A stretch of DNA of 64,000 nucleotides from Perilla frutescens. Taxonomy: Eukaryota > Streptophyta > Magnoliopsida > Lamiales > Lamiaceae. A program made the translations under genes and the position numbers. Below are positions 40,201 through 51,760 of this stretch, piece by piece. The notes under the pieces are model-generated. The model was not told the DNA's origin and did not search any database. It worked only from the letters and a program-made list of their open reading frames with translations. Position 1 is the first letter of the stretch. The number at the start of each line of letters is the position of its first letter. Where the stretch lies: NCBI GenBank assembly GCA_026008535.1, contig BRKX01000014.1, positions 55,415,006-55,479,005 on the forward strand, written 5' to 3'.

Positions 40201-43200
40201 CAACGCAACAAGAATCACGGGTAAAGCTTACTTCTGGAGAGAGTTATAGCCGTTTTACTGACGGCTGCCAGAAAACGGGGCCAAATCTGGCCACCGGCCA
40301 AAGGGGTACGTACCCCTTTGGGCGGGTTAAAAAATTTGATTTTTTCAAAAGTGGACGGATTAGGCATATATGATCATATGGATTGATTCATAATGGACTC
40401 TAGTGTTCAAAAATGCTAGACTCAATGAAAAACCCGACGTTCACCCCGATTCCTACATATGAGGTGACGGTTTTGGAAATCAACTTGATAATCACCTAGA
40501 GGCCGACTCAAATAGGGTTTCTACCGGTTCGACTTTTGGTAGGGTAGATATTTGAGTTAGGAATCCAACGCAACAAGAATTACGGGTAAAGCTTACTTCT
40601 CGAGAGAGTTATAGCCGTTTTACTGACGGCTGCCAGAAAACGGGGCCAAATCTGGCCACCGGCCAAAGGGGTACCCCTTTGGGCGGGCTCAAAAATTTGA
40701 TTTTTTTAAATGTGGACGGATTAGACATATATGATCATATGGATTGATTCATAATGGACTCTAGTGTTCAAAAATGCTAAACTCAATGAAAAACCCGACG
40801 TTCACCACGATCCCTACATAAGAGGCGATGGTTTTGGAAATCAACGTGATAATCACCTAGAGGCCGACTCCAATAGGGTTTCTACCGGTTCGACTTTTGG
40901 TAGGGTAGATATTTGAGTTAGGAATCCAACGCAACAAGAATCACGGGTAAAGCTTACTTCTGGAGAGAGTTATAGCCGTTTTACTGACGGCTGCCAGAAA
41001 ACGGGGCAAAATCTGGCCACCGGCCAAATGGGTACCCCTTTGGGCGGGCTCAAAAATTTGATTTTTTCAAAAGTGGACGGATTAGGCATATATGATCATA
41101 TGGATTGATTCATAATGGACTCTAGTGTTTAAAAATGCTAGACTCAATGAAAAACCCGACGTTCACCACGATCCCTACATAAGAGGCGATGGTTTTAGAA
41201 ATCAAATTGATAATCACCTAGAGACCGACTCTAATAGGGTTTCTACCGGTTCGAATTTTGGTACGATAGATATTTGAGTTAGGAATCTAACGCAACAAGA
41301 ATCACGGGAAAATCTTACTTCTGGAGAGAGTTATAGCCGTTTTACTGACGGCTGCCAGAAAACGGGGCCAAATCTGGCCACCGGCCAAAGGGGTACCCCT
41401 TTGGGCGGGCTCAAAAATTTGATTTTTTCAAAAGTGGACGGATTAGGCACATATGATCATATGGATTGATTCATAATGGACTCTAGTGTTCAAAAATGCT
41501 AGACTCAATGAAAAACCCGACGTTCACCACGATCCCTACATAAGAGGCGATGGTTTTGGAAATCAACTTGATAATCACCTAGAGGCCGACTCCAATAGGG
41601 TTTCTACCGGTTCGACTTTTGGTAGGGTAGATATTTGAGTTAGGAATCCAACGCAACAAGAATCACGGGTAAAGCTTACTTCTGGAGAGAGTTATAGCCG
41701 TTTTACTGACGGCTGCCAGAAAACGGGGCCAAATCTGGCCACCGGCCAAAGGGGTACGTACCCCTTTGGGCGGGTTAAAAAATTTGATTTTTTCAAAAGT
41801 GGACGGATTAGGCATATATGATCATATGGATTGATTCATAATGGACTCTAGTGTTCAAAAATGCTAGACTCAATGAAAAACCCGACGTTCACCCCGATTC
41901 CTACATATGAGGTGACGGTTTTGGAAATCAACTTGATAATCACCTAGAGGCCGACTCAAATAGGGTTTCTACCGGTTCGACTTTTGGTAGGGTAGATATT
42001 TGAGTTAGGAATCCAACGCAACAAGAATTACGGGTAAAGCTTACTTCTCGAGAGAGTTATAGCCGTTTTACTGACGGCTGCCAGAAAACGGGGCCAAATC
42101 TGGCCACCGGCCAAAGGGGTACCCCTTTGGGCGGGCTCAAAAATTTGATTTTTTTAAATGTGGACGGATTAGACATATATGATCATATGGATTGATTCAT
42201 AATGGACTCTAGTGTTCAAAAATGCTAGACTCAATGAAAAACCCGACGTTCACCACGATCCCTACATAAGAGGCGATGGTTTTGGAAATCAACGTGATAA
42301 TCACCTAGAGGCCGACTCCAATAGGGTTTCTACCGGTTCGACTTTTGGTAGGGTAGATATTTGAGTTAGGAATCCAACGCAACAAGAATCACGGGTAAAG
42401 CTTACTTCTGGAGAGAGTTATAGCCGTTTTACTGACGGCTGCCAGAAAACGGGGCAAAATCTGGCCACCGGCCAAATGGGTACCCCTTTGGGCGGGCTCA
42501 AAAATTTGATTTTTTCAAAAGTGGACGGATTAGGCATATATGATCATATGGATTGATTCATAATGGACTCTAGTGTTTAAAAATGCTAGACTCAATGAAA
42601 AACCCGACGTTCACCACGATCCCTACATAAGAGGCGATGGTTTTAGAAATCAACTTGATAATCACCTAGAGACCGACTCTAATAGGGTTTCTACCGGTTC
42701 GAATTTTGGTACGATAGATATTTGAGTTAGGAATCTAACGCAACAAGAATCACGGGAAAATCTTACTTCTGGAGAGAGTTATAGCCGTTTTACTGACGGC
42801 TGCCAGAAAACGGGGCCAAATCTGGCCACCGGCCAAAGGGGTACCCCTTTGGGCGGGCTCAAAAATTTGATTTTTTCAAAAGTGGACGGATTAGGCACAT
42901 ATGATCATATGGATTGATTCATAATGGACTCTAGTGTTCAAAAATGCTAGACTCAATGAAAAACCCGACGTTCACCACGATCCCTACATAAGAGGCGATG
43001 GTTTTGGAAATCAACTTGATAATCACCTAGAGGCCGACTCCAATAGGGTTTCTACCGGTTCCACTTTTGGTAGGGTAGATATTTGAGTTAGGAATCCAAC
43101 GCAACAAGAATCACGGGTAAAGCTTACTTCTGGAGAGAGTTATAGCCGTTTTACTGACGGCTGCCAGAAAACGGGGCCAAATCTGGCCACCGGCCAAAGG

Positions 43201-45595
43201 GGTACGTACCCCTTTGGACGGGTTAAAAAATTTGATTTTTTCAAAAGTGGACGGATTAGGCATATATGATCATATGGATTGATTCATAATGGACTCTAGT
43301 GTTCAAAAATGCTAGACTCAATGAAAAACCCGACGTTCACCCCGATTCCTACATAAGAGGTGACGGTTTTGGAAATCAACTTGATAATCACCTAGAGGCC
43401 GACTCAAATAGGGTTTCTACCGGTTCGACTTTTGGTAGGGTAGATATTTGAGTTAGGAATCCAACGCAACAAGAATCACGGGAAAATATTACTTCTGGAG
43501 AGAGTTATAGCCGTTTTACTGACGGCTGCCAGAAAACGGGGCCAAATCTGGCCACCGGCCAAAGGAGTACCCCTTTGGGCAGGATCAAAAATTTGATTTT
43601 TTCAAAAGTGGACGAATTAGGCACATATGATCATATGGATTGATTCATAATGGACTCTAGTGTTCAAAAATGCTAGACTCAATGAAAAACCCGACGTTCA
43701 CCACGATCCCTACATAAGAGGCGATGGTTTTGGAAATCAACTTGATAATCACCTAGAGGGCGACTCCAATAGGGTTTCTACCGGTTCGAATTTTGGTAGG
43801 GTAGATATTTGAGTTAGGAATCCAACGCAACAAGAATCACGGGAAAATCTTACTTCTGGAGAGAGTTATAGCCGTTTTACTCACGGCTGTCAGAAAATGG
43901 GGCCAAATCTGGCCACCGGCCAAAGGGGTACCCCTTTGGGCGGGCTCAAAAATTTGATTTTTTTAAAAGTGGACGGATTAGGCACATATGATCATATGGA
44001 TTGATTCATAATGGAGTCTAGTGTTCAAAAATGCTAGACTCAATGAAAAACCCGACGTTCACCACGATCCCTACATAAGAGGCGATGGTTTTGGAAATCA
44101 ACTTGATAATCACCTAGAGGCCGACTCCAATAGGGTTTCTACCGGTTCGACTTTTGGTAGGGTGGATATTTGAGTTAGGAATCCAACGCAACAAGAATCA
44201 CGGGTAAAGCTTACTTCTGGAGAGAGTTATAGCCGTTTTACTGACGGCTGCCAGAAAACGGGGCCAAATCTGGCCACCGGCCAAAGGGGTACGTACCCTT
44301 TGGACGGGTTAAAAAATTTGATTTTTTCAAAAGTGGACGGATTAGGCATATATGATCATATGGATTGATTCATAATGGACTCTAGTGTTCAAAAATGCTA
44401 GACTCAATGAAAAACCCGACGTTCACCCCGATTCCTACATAAGAGGTGACGGTTTTGGAAATCAACTTGATAATCACCTAGAGGCCGACTCAAATAGGGT
44501 TTCTACCGGTTCGACTTTTGGTAGGGTAGATATTTGAGTTAGGAATCCAACGCAACAAGAATCACGGGAAAATCTTACTTCTGGAGAGAGTTATAGCCGT
44601 TTTACTGACGGCTGCCAGAAAACGGGGCCAAATCTGGCCACCGGCCAAAGGGGTACCCCTTTGGGCAGGATCAAAAATTTGATTTTTTCAAAAGTGGACG
44701 AATTAGGCACATATGATCATATGGATTGATTCATAATGGACTCTAGTGTTCAAAAATGCTAGACTCAATGAAAAACCCGACGTTCACCACGATCCCTACA
44801 TAAGAGGCGATGGTTTTGGAAATCAACTTGATAATCACCTAGAGGGCGACTCCAATAGGGTTTCTACCGGTTCGAATTTTGGTAGGGTAGATATTTGAGT
44901 TAGAATCCAACGCAACAAGAATCACGGGAAAATCTTACTTCTGGAGAGAGTTATAGCCGTTTTACTGACGGCTGTCAGAAAATGGGGCCAAATCTGGCCA
45001 CCGGCCAAAGGGGTACCCCTTTGGGCGGGCTCAAAAATTTGATTTTTTTAAAAGTGGACGGATTAGGCACATATGATCATATGGATTGATTCATAATGGA
45101 GTCTAGTGTTCAAAAATGCTAGACTCAATGAAAAACCCGACGTTCACCACGATCCCTACATAAGAGGCGATGGTTTTGGAAATCAACTTGATAATCACCT
45201 AGAGGCCGACTCCAATAGGGTTTCTACCGGTTCGACTTTTGGTAGGGTAGATATTTGAGTTAGGAATCCAACGCAACAAGAATCACGGGTAAAGCTTACT
45301 TCTGGAGAGAGTTATAGCCGTTTTACTGACGGCTGCCAGAAAACGGGGCCAAATCTGGCCACCGGCCAAAGGGGTACGTACCCCTTTGGGAGGGTTAAAA
45401 AATTTGATTTTTTCAAAAGTGGACAGATTAGGCATATATGATCATATGGATTGATTCATAATGGACTCTAGTGTTCAAAAATGCTAGACTCAATGAAAAA
45501 CCCGACGTTCACCCCGATTCCTACATAAGAGGTGACGGTTTTGGAAATCAACTTGATAATCACCTAGAGGCCGACTCAAATAGGGTTTCTACCGG
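37263..45595 (-). repeat. Composite 23-monomer repeat, copy 4, locally expanded (8333 bp)
   Basis: The order is Y W X V, then X Z three times, Q B, X Z Q B again, X N O, X N O again, and X, before a Y unit at 45596. The length of 8333 matches 23 times 361 plus eight 4-bp insertions minus two single-base deletions (gtaccctttgg near 44295 and gagttagaatcc near 44900). Relative to copy 3, the dimer XZ gained copies, the tetramer XZQB was duplicated (markers 1448 bp apart at 41005 and 42453), and the trimer XNO was duplicated (gggcaggatc at 43578 and 44665). Confidence 0.85.
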
Positions 45596-47769
45596 TTCAA
45601 CTTTTGGTAGGGTAGATATTTGAGTTAGGAATCCAACGCAACAAGAATCACGGGAAAATCTTACTTCTGGAGAGAGTTATAGCCGTTTTACTGACGGCTG
45701 CCAGAAAACGGGGCCAAATCTGGCCACCGGCCAAAGGGGTACCTCTTTGGGCGGGCTCAAAAATTTGATTTTTTCAAAAGTGGTTGGATTAGGCACATAT
45801 GATCATATGGATTGATTCATAATGGACTCTAGTGTTCAAAAATGCTAGACTCAATGAAAAACCCGACGTTCACCACGATCCCTACATAAGAGGCGATGGT
45901 TTTGGAAATCAACTTGATAATCACCTAGAGGCCGACTCCAATAGGGTTTCTACCGGTTCGAATTTTGGTACGGTAGATATTTGAGTTAGGAATCTAACGC
46001 AACAAGAATCACGGGAAAATCTTACTTCTGGAGAGAGTTATAGCCGTTTTACTGACAGCTGCCAGAAAACGGGGCCAAATCTGGCCACCGGCCAAAGGGG
46101 TACGTACCCCTTTGGGCGGGTTAAAAAATTTGATTTTTTCAAAAGTGGACAGATTAGGCATATATGATCATATGGATTGATTCATAATGGACTCTAGTGT
46201 TCAAAAATGCTAGACTCAATGAAAAACCCGACGTTCACCCCGATTCCTACATAAGAGGTGACGGTTTTGGAAATCAACTTGATAATCACCTAGAGGCCGA
46301 CTCAAATAGGGTTTCTACCGGTTCGACTTTTGGTAGGGTAGATATTTGAGTTAGGAATCCAACGCAACAAGAATCACGGAAAAATCTTACTTCTGGAGAG
46401 AGTTATAGCCGTTTTACTGACGGCTGCCAGAAAACGGGGCCAAATCTGGCCACCGGCCAAAGGGGTACCTCTTTGGGCGGGCTCAAAAATTTGATTTTTT
46501 CAAAAGTGGTTGGATTAGGCACATATGATCATATGGATTGATTCATAATGGACTCTAGTGTTCAAAAATGCTAGACTCAATGAAAAACTCGACGTTCACC
46601 CCGATTCCTACATAAGAGGTGACGGTTTTGGAAATCAACTTGATAATCACCTAGAGGCCGACTCAAATAGGGTTTCTACCGGTTCGACTTTTGGTAGGGT
46701 AGATATTTGAGTTAGGAATCCAACGCAACAAGAATCACGGGTAAAGCTTACTTCTGGAGAGAGTTATAGCCGTTTTACTGACGGCTGCCAGAAAACGGGG
46801 CCAAATCTGGCCACCGGCCAAAGGGGTACGTACCCCTTTGGGCGGGTTAAAAAATTTGATTTTTTCAAAAGTGGACAGATTAGGCATATATGATCATATG
46901 GATTGATTCATAATGGACTCTAGTGTTCAAAAATGCTAGACTCAATGAAAAACCCGACGTTCACCCCGATTCCTACATAAGAGGTGACGGTTTTGGAAAT
47001 CAACTTGATAATCACCTAGAGGCCGACTCAAATAGGGTTTCTACCGGTTCGACTTTTGGTAGGGTAGATATTTGAGTTAGGAATCCAACGCAACAAGAAT
47101 CACGGGAAAATCTTACTTCTGGAGAGAGTTATAGCCGTTTTACTGACGGCTGCCAGAAAACGGGGCCAAATCTGGCCACCGGCCAAAGGGGTACCTCTTT
47201 GGGCGGGCTCAAAAATTTGATTTTTTCAAAAGTGGTTGGATTAGGCACATATGATCATATGGATTGATTCATAATGGACTCTAGTGTTCAAAAATGCTAG
47301 ACTCAATGAAAAACCCGACGTTCACCACGATCCCTACATAAGAGGCGATGGTTTTGGAAATCAACTTGATAATCACCTAGAGGTCGACTCCAATAGGGTT
47401 TCTACCGGTTCGAATTTTGGTAGGGTAGATATTTGAGTTAGGAATCCAACGCAACAAGAATCACGGGAAAATCTTACTTCTGGAGAGAGTTATAGCCGTT
47501 TTACTGACGGCTGCCAGAAAACGGGGCCAAATCTGGCCACCGGCCAAAGGGGTACCTCTTTGGGCGGGCTCAAAAATTTGATTTTTTCAAAAGTGGTTGG
47601 ATTAGGCACATATGATCATATGGATTGATTCATAATGGACTCTAGTGTTCAAAAATGCTAGACTCAATGAAAAACCCGACGTTCACCACGATCCCTACAT
47701 AAGAGGCGATGGTTTTGGAAATCAACTTGATAATCACCTAGAGGCCGACTCCAATAGGGTTTCTACCGG
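45596..47769 (-). repeat. Transition block rich in Y monomers
   Basis: Six units start near 45596, 45958, 46323, 46688, 47052 and 47413. Four are Y type (ggtacctcttt and gtggttgg); the other two are 365-bp units with the TACGTA palindrome and gtggacag. The gtggacag variant, found in L units before this point, becomes the standard form in X from here rightwards. The block links the 14-mer family on its left to the 7-mer on its right; no full period repeats inside it. Confidence 0.75.
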
Positions 47770-47854
47770 TTCGACTTTTGGTAGGGTAGATATTTGAGTT
47801 AGGAATCCAACGCAACAAGAATCACGGGTAAAGCTTACTTCTGGAGAGAGTTAT

Positions 47855-47873
47855 AGCCGTTTTACTGACGGCT
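47855..47873. repeat. Short hairpin dyad AGCCGT-7 nt-ACGGCT (example)
   Basis: Six-base arms AGCCGT and ACGGCT flank tttactg. The element is present in nearly every monomer. Arm mutations are rare; the variants seen (agtcg, acagcc, ctgttttac, actaacgg) are isolated to a few units. Confidence 0.8.
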
Positions 47874-47904
47874 GCCAGAAAACGGGGCCAAATCTGGCCA
47901 CCGG

Positions 47905-47928
47905 CCAAAGGGGTACGTACCCCTTTGG
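47905..47928. repeat. 24-bp perfect palindrome with TACGTA centre (example)
   Basis: The arms extend from CCAAAGGGG outward around GTACGTAC and read identically on both strands. The short monomer class has the same palindrome with one GTAC fewer (20 bp, KpnI centre), so this element alone causes the 361/365-bp length difference. Variants that break symmetry are GGTACCTC (Y units), GGTATCCC (Q units near 25446 and 30158) and GTACGTATCC (17840). Confidence 0.95.
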
Positions 47929-47935
47929 GCGGGTT

Positions 47936-47958
47936 AAAAAATTTGATTTTTTCAAAAG
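47936..47958. other. A/T-tract block, probably curved DNA (example)
   Basis: An aaaaaattt run and a tttttt run lie roughly one helical turn apart, followed by caaaag; TTTGA and TCAAA also form a short dyad. Phased A-tracts are known to bend DNA and are common in satellites. Bending here is inferred, not measured. The block sits directly beside the palindrome in every monomer. Confidence 0.55.
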
Positions 47959-47974
47959 TGGACAGATTAGGCAT

Positions 47975-47986
47975 ATATGATCATAT
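47975..47986. repeat. 12-bp palindrome ATATGATCATAT (example)
   Basis: This is a perfect dyad centred on TGATCA, extended to 14 bp (CATATGATCATATG) in the many units with cacatatg. It is among the best conserved stretches of the monomer. Exceptions include gatcctatatg in a few forward units near 3.1-4.1 kb and aaaatgatc near 58129. Confidence 0.85.
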
Positions 47987-48119
47987 GGATTGATTCATAA
48001 TGGACTCTAGTGTTCAAAAATGCTAGACTCAATGAAAAACTCGACGTTCACCACGATCCCTACATAAGAGGCGATGGTTTTGGAAATCAACTTGATAATC
48101 ACCTAGAGGCCGAATCCAA

Positions 48120-48127
48120 TAGGGTTT
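48120..48127 (-). promoter_or_regulatory. Telobox-like motif AAACCCTA (example)
   Basis: TAGGGTTT on the plus strand is AAACCCTA on the other, identical to the plant telobox and to one unit of the plant telomere repeat. It recurs once per monomer except where altered (aggatttc, aaatatggtttc, aataaggttt). In plants, telobox-binding TRB proteins recognise such motifs; binding to this satellite is only a possibility. Confidence 0.4.
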
Positions 48128-50308
48128 CTACCGGTTCGACTTTTGGTAGGGTAGATATTTGAGTTAGGAATCCAACGCAACAAGAATCACGGGTAAAGCT
48201 TACTTCTGGAGAGAGTTATAGCCGTTTTACTGACGGCTGCTAGAAAACGGGGCAAAATCTGGCCACCGGCCAAATGGGTACCCCTTTGGGCGGGCTCAAA
48301 AATTTGATTTTTTCAAAAGTGGACGGATTAGGCATATATGATCATATGGATTGATTCATAATGTACTCTAGTGTTCAAAAATGCTAGACTCAATGAAAAA
48401 CCCGACGTTCACCACGATCCCTACATAAGAGGCGATGGTTTTAGAAATCAACTTGATAATCACCTAGAGACCGACTCCAATAGGGTTTCTACTGGTTCGA
48501 ATTTTGGTACGGTAGATATTTGAGTTAGGAATCTAACGCAACAAGAATCACGGGAAAATCTTACTTCTGGAGAGAGTTATAGCCGTTTTACTGACGGCTG
48601 CCAGAAAACAGGGCCAAATCTGGCCACCGGCCAAAGGGGTACCTCTTTGGGCGGGCTCAAAAATTTGATTTTTTCAAAAGTGGACGGATTAGGAACATAT
48701 GATCATATGGATTGATTCATAATGGACTCTAGTGTTCAAAAATGCTAGACTCAATGAAAAACCCGACGTTCACCACGATCCCTACATAAGAGGCGATGGT
48801 TTTGGAAATCAACTTGATAATCACCTAGAGGCCGACTCCAATAGGGTTTCTACCGGTTCGACTTTTGGTAGGGTAGATATTTGAGTTAGGAATCCAACGC
48901 AACAAGAATCACGGGTAAAGCTTACTTCTGGAGAGAGTTATAGCCGTTTTACTGACGGCTGCCAGAAAACGGGGCCAAATCTGGCCACCGGCCAAAGGGG
49001 TACGTACCCCTTTGGGCGGGTTAAAAAATTTGATTTTTTCAAAAGTGGACAGATTAGGCATATATGATCATATGGATTGATTCATAATGGACTCTAGTGT
49101 TCAAAAATGCTAGACTCAATGAAAAACTCGACGTTCACCCCGATTCCTACATAAGAGGTGACGGTTTTGGAAATCAACTTGATAATCACCTAGAGGCCGA
49201 CTCAAATAGGGTTTCTACCGGTTCGACTTTTGGTAGGGTAGATATTTGAGTTAGGAATCCAACGCAACAAGAATCACGGGTAAAGCTTACTTCTGGAGAG
49301 AGTTATAGCCGTTTTACTGACGGCTGCCAGAAAACGGGGCCAAATCTGGCCACCGGCCAAAGGGGTACGTACCCCTTTGGGCGGGTTAAAAAATTTGATT
49401 TTTTCAAAAGTGGACAGATTAGGCATATATGATCATATGGATTGATTCATAATGGACTCTAGTGTTCAAAAATGCTAGACTCAATGAAAAACCCGACGTT
49501 CACCCCGATTCCTACATAAGAGGTGACGGTTTTGGAAATCAACTTGATAATCACCTAGAGGCCGACTCAAATAGGGTTTCTACCGGTTCGACTTTTGGTA
49601 GGGTAGATATTTGAGTTAGGAATCCAACGCAACAAGAATCATGGGAAAATCTTACTTCTGGAGAGAGTTATAGCCGTTTTACTGACGGCTGCCAGAAAAC
49701 GGGGCCAAATCTGGCCACCGGCCAAAGGGGTACCTCTTTGGGCGGGCTCAAAAATTTGATTTTTTCAAAAGTGGTTGGATTAGGCACATATGATCATATG
49801 GATTGATTCATAATGGACTCTAGTGTTCAAAAATGCTAGACTCAATGAAAAACCCGACGTTCACCACGATCCCTACATAAGAGGCGATGGTTTTGGAAAT
49901 CAACTTGATAATCACCTAGAGGCCGACTCCAATAGGGTTTCTACCGGTTCGACTTTTGGTAGGGTAGATATTTGAGTTAGGAATCCAACGCAACAAGAAT
50001 CACGGGAAAATCTTACTTCTGGAGAGAGTTATAGCCGTTTTACTGACGGCTGCCAGAAAACGGGGCCAAATCTGGCCACCGGCCAAAGGGGTACCTCTTT
50101 GGGCGGGCTCAAAAATTTGATTTTTTCAAAAGTGGTTGGATTAGGCACATATGATCATATGGATTGATTCATAATGGACTCTAGTGTTCAAAAATGCTAG
50201 ACTCAATGAAAAACCCGACGTTCACCACGATCCCTACATAAGAGGCGATGGTTTTGGAAATCAACTTGATAATCACCTAGAGGCCGACTCCAATAGGGTT
50301 TCTACCGG

Positions 50309-51760
50309 TTCGACTTTTGGTAGGGTAGATATTTGAGTTAGGAATCCAACGCAACAAGAATCACGGGTAAAGCTTACTTCTGGAGAGAGTTATAGCCGTT
50401 TTACTGACGGCTGCCAGAAAACGGGGCCAAATCTGGCCACCGGCCAAAGGGGTACGTACCCCTTTGGGCGGGTTAAAAAATTTGATTTTTTCAAAAGTGG
50501 ACAGATTAGGCATATATGATCATATGGATTGATTCATAATGGACTCTAGTGTTCAAAAATGCTAGACTCAATGAAAAACTCGACGTTCACCCCGATTCCT
50601 ACATAAGAGGTGACGGTTTTGGAAATCAACTTGATAATCACCTAGAGGCCGACTCAAATAGGGTTTCTACCGGTTCGACTTTTGGTAGGGTAGATATTTG
50701 AGTTAGGAATCCAACGCAACAAGAATCACGGGTAAAGCTTACTTCTGGAGAGAGTTATAGCCGTTTTACTGACGGCTGCCAGAAAACGGGGCCAAATCTG
50801 GCCACCGGCCAAAGGGGTACGTACCCCTTTGGGCGGGTTAAAAAATTTGATTTTTTCAAAAGTGGACAGATTAGGCATATATGATCATATGGATTGATTC
50901 ATAATGGACTCTAGTGTTCAAAAATGCTAGACTCAATGAAAAACCCGACGTTCACCCCGATTCCTACATAAGAGGTGACGGTTTTGGAAATCAACTTGAT
51001 AATCACCTAGACGCCGACTCAAATAGGGTTTCTACCGGTTCGACTTTTGGTAGGGTAGATATTTGAGTTAGGAATCCAACGCAACAAGAATCACGGGAAA
51101 ATCTTACTTCTGGAGAGAGTTATAGCCGTTTTACTGACGGCTGCCAGAAAACGGGGCCAAATCTGGCCACCGGCCAAAGGGGTACCTCTTTGGGCGGGCT
51201 CAAAAATTTGATTTTTTCAAAAGTGGTTGGATTAGGCACATATGATCATATGGATTGATTCATAATGGACTCTAGTGTTCAAAAATGCTAGACTCAATGA
51301 AAAACCCGACGTTCACCACGATCCCTACATAAGAGGCGATGGTTTTGGAAATCAACTTGATAATCACCTAGAGGCCGACTCCAATAGGGTTTCTACCGGT
51401 TCGACTTTTGGTAGGGTAGATATTTGAGTTAGGAATCCAACGCAACAAGAATCACGGGAAAATCTTACTTCTGGAGAGAGTTATAGCCGTTTTACTGACG
51501 GCTGCCAGAAAACGGGGCCAAATCTGGCCACCGGCCAAAGGGGTACCTCTTTGGGCGGGCTCAAAAATTTGATTTTTTCAAAAGTGGTTGGATTAGGCAC
51601 ATATGATCATATGGATTGATTCATAATGGACTCTAGTGTTCAAAAATGCTAGACTCAATGAAAAACCCGACGTTCACCACGATCCCTACATAAGAGGCGA
51701 TGGTTTTGGAAATCAACTTGATAATCACCTAGAGGCCGACTCCAATAGGGTTTCTACCGG
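50309..51760 (-). repeat. Partial copy of the second 7-mer (4 monomers, 1452 bp)
   Basis: The order is X X Y Y, equal to the last four units of the 7-mer without X-Q-B. The length is exactly four 361-bp units plus two 4-bp insertions. It sits between two complete 7-mers, so it is a three-monomer deletion from, or a four-monomer addition to, a regular array. It carries the aaactcgacg variant and one private change (ctagacgcc near 51010). Confidence 0.88.

Larger units (their letters stand above)
47770..48134 (-). repeat. Reference 365-bp monomer (type X)
   Basis: This unit is used to map internal elements. It has the HindIII site aagctt at 47831-47836, a hairpin dyad at 47855-47873, a GGCCA/TGGCC dyad at 47886-47899, the 24-bp palindrome at 47905-47928, an A/T-tract block at 47936-47958, the 12-bp palindrome ATATGATCATAT at 47975-47986, a TCTAG/CTAGA dyad at 48006-48027 and a telobox at 48120-48127. 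The same elements occur at equivalent places in almost all monomers. Confidence 0.93.
47770..50308 (-). repeat. Second 7-mer higher-order repeat, copy 1 (2539 bp)
   Basis: The order is X Q B X X Y Y. Distinctive markers are aaactcgacg in some X units, gccgaatcc at the end of the first X, ggctgctagaaaac and ccaaatgggtacc in Q, aatgtactctag in Q, tctactggttcg before B, and aaaacagggcc with aggaacatatg in B. The length is four 361-bp plus three 365-bp units. The B unit here has GGTACCTC where the copies to the right have GGTACCCC. Confidence 0.92.

Noticed and set aside
47970..47990. TATA-like catatatg as a promoter
   Set aside because: It belongs to a symmetric dyad repeated in every monomer and is not followed by any transcript-like or coding sequence.
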